Positions 61,299-64,000 of a stretch of DNA of 64,000 nt are shown here, one piece after another (positions within the stretch are counted from its first letter, which is position 1; each line of letters starts with the position of its first letter). The stretch comes from Phycisphaeraceae bacterium (GTDB taxonomy: Bacteria; Planctomycetota; Phycisphaerae; Phycisphaerales; UBA1924): contig CP060234.1 of assembly GCA_023898685.1 (NCBI GenBank), positions 1,240,001 to 1,304,000 of the forward strand, read 5' to 3'. The notes beneath the pieces are model-generated. The model was given only the letters and a program-made list of their open reading frames with translations. It was not told the DNA's origin and ran no database searches. Made by a program: the position numbers and the translations under genes.

Positions 61299-62665
61299 GG
61301 GCACCCGCCCAGGAACAACTCCACGAATGCCGACACGTCTGTGATGTCCACCACGCCGAACGGTTCGGCCAGATCCGCCGCCGGGTCCGCGAGTTCGAAC
61401 AGCCCGGCGAACGACACCACGTCCACGAGGTCGAGCACGCCGAACGGCGCCGCCACGTCCGCGAGCGAGCAACCCCCGCCCTCGAGCGGCGCCCCCGTGA
61501 ACGTCGCGAGCCCATACCCCGTCGGGAACGACAGTCGGAAGTCCGAGCGCCGCCCGTCCGTCCAGATCACCTCCGCGTCGTACGCAACCGGGTCGCCGAA
61601 ATCGGCGGGGTAGTCCACCGGCGAGCCCAGGCCGACCGGTTGCCCATCGATCACGAGCCGGTAGACCGCCAGGTCGACATAGCTTTCTTCGATCGACAAC
61701 TCACCGACCACCGGCGTGTTCGACATCGCCCCTTCGCTAAACGGCCCGATCATCGCGCCGCCGTACAACTTGGTGCCCGACAGAACGAACGACTCGCACA
61801 ACTCCATCGAAAGCCGCCCGAAGATCGTCGAGCCTTCCGGGGCCCACGACTGCGAGTCCAGCCGCACCGTTCCCAACACCCTCGAATCCGCCAGCGCCCC
61901 CTGCACTTTCGAGTCGATCGCGCTGAAGTTGCCACGAACAATCGACAACCCCGCCACCCGGCTGCCGATCGCATTCCCCCGCACGTCCGAACCCGCAACG
62001 TCGCACTGGCGGACGCTCCCCGAGACGATCGAGCCGCGGATCGTCACGCCCTGGCCCGAGCCGATCGAGCAGTCGTCGACGACGACCGAACAGAGCGGCC
62101 CCGCGCTCACCTCGCCGCCGACCTCGCTGCCGCGGACCTCCCCGCCGCAGTCGGTGTCGAAGAAGAAGCCCGCTGCAAGGCCGCCCATCACGGTGCTGTC
62201 GGTCACGCTCCAAGAGCCCCGCCCCGAGACCGCGATCGACCCGATCACGCTCCGGTCCACCGTCACGCTGGCGGGCGACTCGTCGAACGAGATCGAGCCG
62301 GTCACCTCGGCATCCTCGGCGACCACCGAGCCCCCGAGCGAACCGAAAGCGCCCGTGATCCCCCCCTCGACGCGGCCGCCCGTCATGTAAAGGTCGCCAC
62401 CGTCGAGTTCGACGCCGCCCGCGATCACACCGCCCGTCATGGTCCACGCCGCCCGCTCGTCGTCGGAGTATCCCTCGAGCCGAACGAGACCGGCGATCCT
62501 CCCACCGGTCATCGTCACCCGGCCCGGGTACACCACGACCACCGAGTCGTAGGAATCCCCATTCCCGATGTGCACCTCACCGGAGTCGACCGTCACGTCC
62601 TGACCAGCCCCGACCGGCACGGCGAAACCAACCACGAGCACGCCCAGAAACCGCTTCTCGAACAT
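61295..62665 (-). CDS. Secreted beta-helix-like protein with GC-type dockerin (isolated member)
   Basis: 456 residues. GAGGAGCAAACA precedes the ATG at 62665. Signal peptide about 1-20. The mature region (about 22-330) consists of short repeats with regular V/I and G spacing (YPGRVTMTGGRIAGLVRLEG, GDLYMTGGRVEGGITGAFGS), a pattern of parallel beta-helix proteins. The dockerin is GCSLADVAAPFGVLDLVDV followed by DLAEPFGVVDITDV; both loops are of the degenerate first-repeat type, so canonical calcium binding is doubtful. It ends GGCP. It lies some 45 kb from the main array, with its own promoter candidate. Confidence 0.85.
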   Translation of the reverse strand: MFEKRFLGVLVVGFAVPVGAGQDVTVDSGEVHIGNGDSYDSVVVVYPGRVTMTGGRIAGLVRLEGYSDDERAAWTMTGGVIAGGVELDGGDLYMTGGRVEGGITGAFGSLGGSVVAEDAEVTGSISFDESPASVTVDRSVIGSIAVSGRGSWSVTDSTVMGGLAAGFFFDTDCGGEVRGSEVGGEVSAGPLCSVVVDDCSIGSGQGVTIRGSIVSGSVRQCDVAGSDVRGNAIGSRVAGLSIVRGNFSAIDSKVQGALADSRVLGTVRLDSQSWAPEGSTIFGRLSMELCESFVLSGTKLYGGAMIGPFSEGAMSNTPVVGELSIEESYVDLAVYRLVIDGQPVGLGSPVDYPADFGDPVAYDAEVIWTDGRRSDFRLSFPTGYGLATFTGAPLEGGGCSLADVAAPFGVLDLVDVVSFAGLFELADPAADLAEPFGVVDITDVSAFVELFLGGCP

Positions 62666-62764
62666 TGTTTGCTCCTCTTCCCCAAAGAGGAATGTGACAA
62701 GGTCCGCAGTCTACCGATCGCGCCGACGCACACACACAACAAGCTTTCGTTTTCTTGAGAAAAA

Positions 62765-62793
62765 ACAATAGAATTGTGATTCGGTCCTGATAA
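62765..62793 (-). promoter_or_regulatory. Candidate promoter for the isolated dockerin gene
   Basis: Minus strand: TTATCA (62788-62793), a 17-base spacer, TATTGT (62765-62770), in an AT-rich stretch unusual for this genome. Transcription would start about 90 bases upstream of the ATG at 62665. No gene is seen in 62666-62883. Confidence 0.45.
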
Positions 62794-62883
62794 CAGAACA
62801 CAATATACACATTCTTGCGCGGGCGACACCCAGAACCAGGCACCCCGTTCTCGCTACCCGCAGGGACGTGCGCCGGCCGACGC

Positions 62884-63837
62884 TCAGCCGAACCCCGGCG
62901 CCGGGCACTCGGGCTTCTCGCCATCGAGCACGCGCATCACGTCGCGGACGACCCAACTCATGTTCGTCTTGGCCAGTTCCGTCGCCGCCGCGATATGGGG
63001 CATGAGCCTCGCGTTGGGCACACCCAGAAGCGGATAGTCGGGCCCGAACGGCTCGGGCTCGTGCACGTCGCACACCGCCCGCGCCCCGGCGTTCGCCTTC
63101 AGGAAGTCGGCGAGCGCCGCCGCGTCGACGATCAGCCCCCGCGCGCAGCTCAGGAAGAGCACGCCGGGCTTGCACCTGCCGAACTTCGCGGCGTCGAGCA
63201 GGTTTCGGTTCGCGGGCCGGTCATCGACGTGCACCGTCAGCACGTCGCTCTGGGCGAGCAGCGTGTCGACGTCGACCGGTGTCGCGCCGTGCCGGACCTC
63301 CTCGGGCATCTCAAGCAGATCGTTGTAGATCACGCGCATGTTGAGCGCGCCCGCGATCCGCGCCACGCGCTTGCCGATCCGCCCCAGCCCGTAGATGCCC
63401 AGCGTGAGCTCCTCGAGCTGCCGGGGCGTCATGAGCCCGAAGCGGATCCGCTCCCACTCCTCCAGGGCGACGGCGTGGTCGATCTCCTTCCGCACCCGCG
63501 TCGCGTCGTAGATCAACGCGAACACGTACTCCGCCACGGCCGAGGCGTTCGACCCCACGGCGTGGACAACCATCAGGCCCTTCTCCTGACACGCCGGCAG
63601 ATCGAAGTTGTCGAGCGCGACCCCCGCCCGCCCGATCACCCGCAACCTCTCCGCCTTCGCGAGCAGGTCGCGGTTCACGACGGTGTACGTGCGCACGACC
63701 ATCGCGTCCGCCTTCGAGATATTCGCCTCGAACTCCGCGTCGCCCGGCGCCGCCTTGATCACCTCCGCCCGCTCGCGCAGCCACGCGAGCGGCTCGCCCG
63801 CCAGCGCCTCCGTCACGATCACAACCGGATTCGCCAT
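62884..63837 (-). CDS. D-2-hydroxyacid dehydrogenase (phosphoglycerate dehydrogenase-like)
   Basis: 317 residues from ATG 63837 with GGGGAAAG upstream; an ATG four codons upstream is also possible. The short SerA form: N-terminal substrate half (VVRTYTVVNRDLL, VIGRAGVALDNFDL), NAD-binding LGIYGLGRIGKRVARI, catalytic Arg in SCARGLIVD, Glu in VCDVHEPEPF and His in MPHIAAATE. It lacks the ACT regulatory domain of long SerA. 3-phosphoglycerate dehydrogenase (serine synthesis) is likely; other 2-hydroxyacids are possible. It follows trpE by 32 bases. Confidence 0.9.
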   Translation of the reverse strand: MANPVVIVTEALAGEPLAWLRERAEVIKAAPGDAEFEANISKADAMVVRTYTVVNRDLLAKAERLRVIGRAGVALDNFDLPACQEKGLMVVHAVGSNASAVAEYVFALIYDATRVRKEIDHAVALEEWERIRFGLMTPRQLEELTLGIYGLGRIGKRVARIAGALNMRVIYNDLLEMPEEVRHGATPVDVDTLLAQSDVLTVHVDDRPANRNLLDAAKFGRCKPGVLFLSCARGLIVDAAALADFLKANAGARAVCDVHEPEPFGPDYPLLGVPNARLMPHIAAATELAKTNMSWVVRDVMRVLDGEKPECPAPGFG

Positions 63838-63849
63838 GACTTTCCCCAC

Positions 63850-63877
63850 CAGTGCCTAGTGCCCAGTGCCTAGTGCC
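63850..63877. repeat. Two tandem 14-base units
   Basis: CAGTGCCTAGTGCC occurs twice head to tail, covering the trpE stop (63870-63872) and the gap before the dehydrogenase start. Each unit contains an inner near-duplication (AGTGCC). Probably slippage. Confidence 0.75.
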
Positions 63878-64000
63878 TCTCGTCGCCGAACGCGTCCTCC
63901 GCCAGATCGATCGCCCGGCCCAGCGCCGCCGCCTTGTTCACCGTCTCCATGTACTCATCGTCCGCCCTGCTGTCCGCGACGATCCCGCCGGCCGCCTGGA
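63870..64000 (-). CDS. trpE: Anthranilate synthase component I, C-terminal end (cut by window edge)
   Basis: Only the last 43 codons are in the window. They read QAAGGIVADSRADDEYMETV followed by NKAAALGRAI and end in FGDERH. The GGIVADS and NKA motifs are the conserved C-terminus of TrpE/chorismate-utilising enzymes that make anthranilate for tryptophan. PabB is a less likely alternative; the rest lies outside the window. Confidence 0.82.
   Translation of the reverse strand, partial: QAAGGIVADSRADDEYMETVNKAAALGRAIDLAEDAFGDERH

Overview
The window is GC-rich DNA from a planctomycete, most probably of the class Phycisphaerae (order Phycisphaerales). The main reason is a run of secreted proteins whose last ~58 residues form a two-repeat, dockerin-like calcium-binding module ending in Gly-Cys-Pro, the GC-type dockerin-anchored architecture typical of that class. 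Housekeeping genes (metG, lysS, dnaA, folC, pdxJ, ispE, tmk, plsY, tatC, mutM) fit a chromosomal contig. No plasmid or phage genes were seen.

Region 1 (1-16761, all minus strand) is a tandem array of twelve GC-type dockerin genes plus one decayed remnant (4599-4742). The N-terminal parts are unrelated: a lamin-tail-like domain, a trypsin-fold protease with CARDB-like repeats, beta-propellers, a laminin-B-like domain, a galactose-binding-like domain, a C-type lectin, a GH13 alpha-glucan enzyme and an NxxGxxAF-type repeat protein. Six of them (11906 down to 4906) form a tight operon; at two junctions the codons for the terminal Gly-Gly-Cys-Pro also supply the ribosome binding site and start codon of the next gene. 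A thirteenth member stands alone at 61295-62665. No cohesin or scaffoldin is visible.

Region 2 (16884-30412) holds nif3-like, ispE, a ROK kinase, a HAD phosphatase and metG, which carries a dispersed repeat in frame. Next come an ECF sigma/anti-sigma pair, a secreted protein overlapping an RsbU-type phosphatase, and a tmk-plsY operon. Region 3 (30598-41472) has a von Willebrand A-domain protein coupled to a DoxX membrane protein, tRNA-Leu(UAG), an HDOD protein, an IS110-family element with a candidate bridge RNA, a SCO1-like copper protein, a lipoprotein glycoside hydrolase, a GlmU-like nucleotidyltransferase and an unknown exported protein.

Region 4 (41479-52213) has a flagellin C-terminal remnant, a zinc-ribbon membrane protein, lysS, an Rrf2 regulator, a MoxR ATPase, a second ECF sigma/anti-sigma/PDZ module, tatC with a large periplasmic insert, tadA and mutM. 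Region 5 (52214-64000) has a candidate origin with DnaA boxes beside dnaA, an RNase Z-like hydrolase, a VTT-family membrane protein, a class V aminotransferase, a pdxJ-folC operon, the isolated dockerin gene, a serA-like dehydrogenase and the end of trpE.

Small palindromic repeats of at least four families are scattered between genes. Starts were chosen from visible Shine-Dalgarno sequences and overlaps. Functions are inferred from recognisable motifs only; no database search was run.
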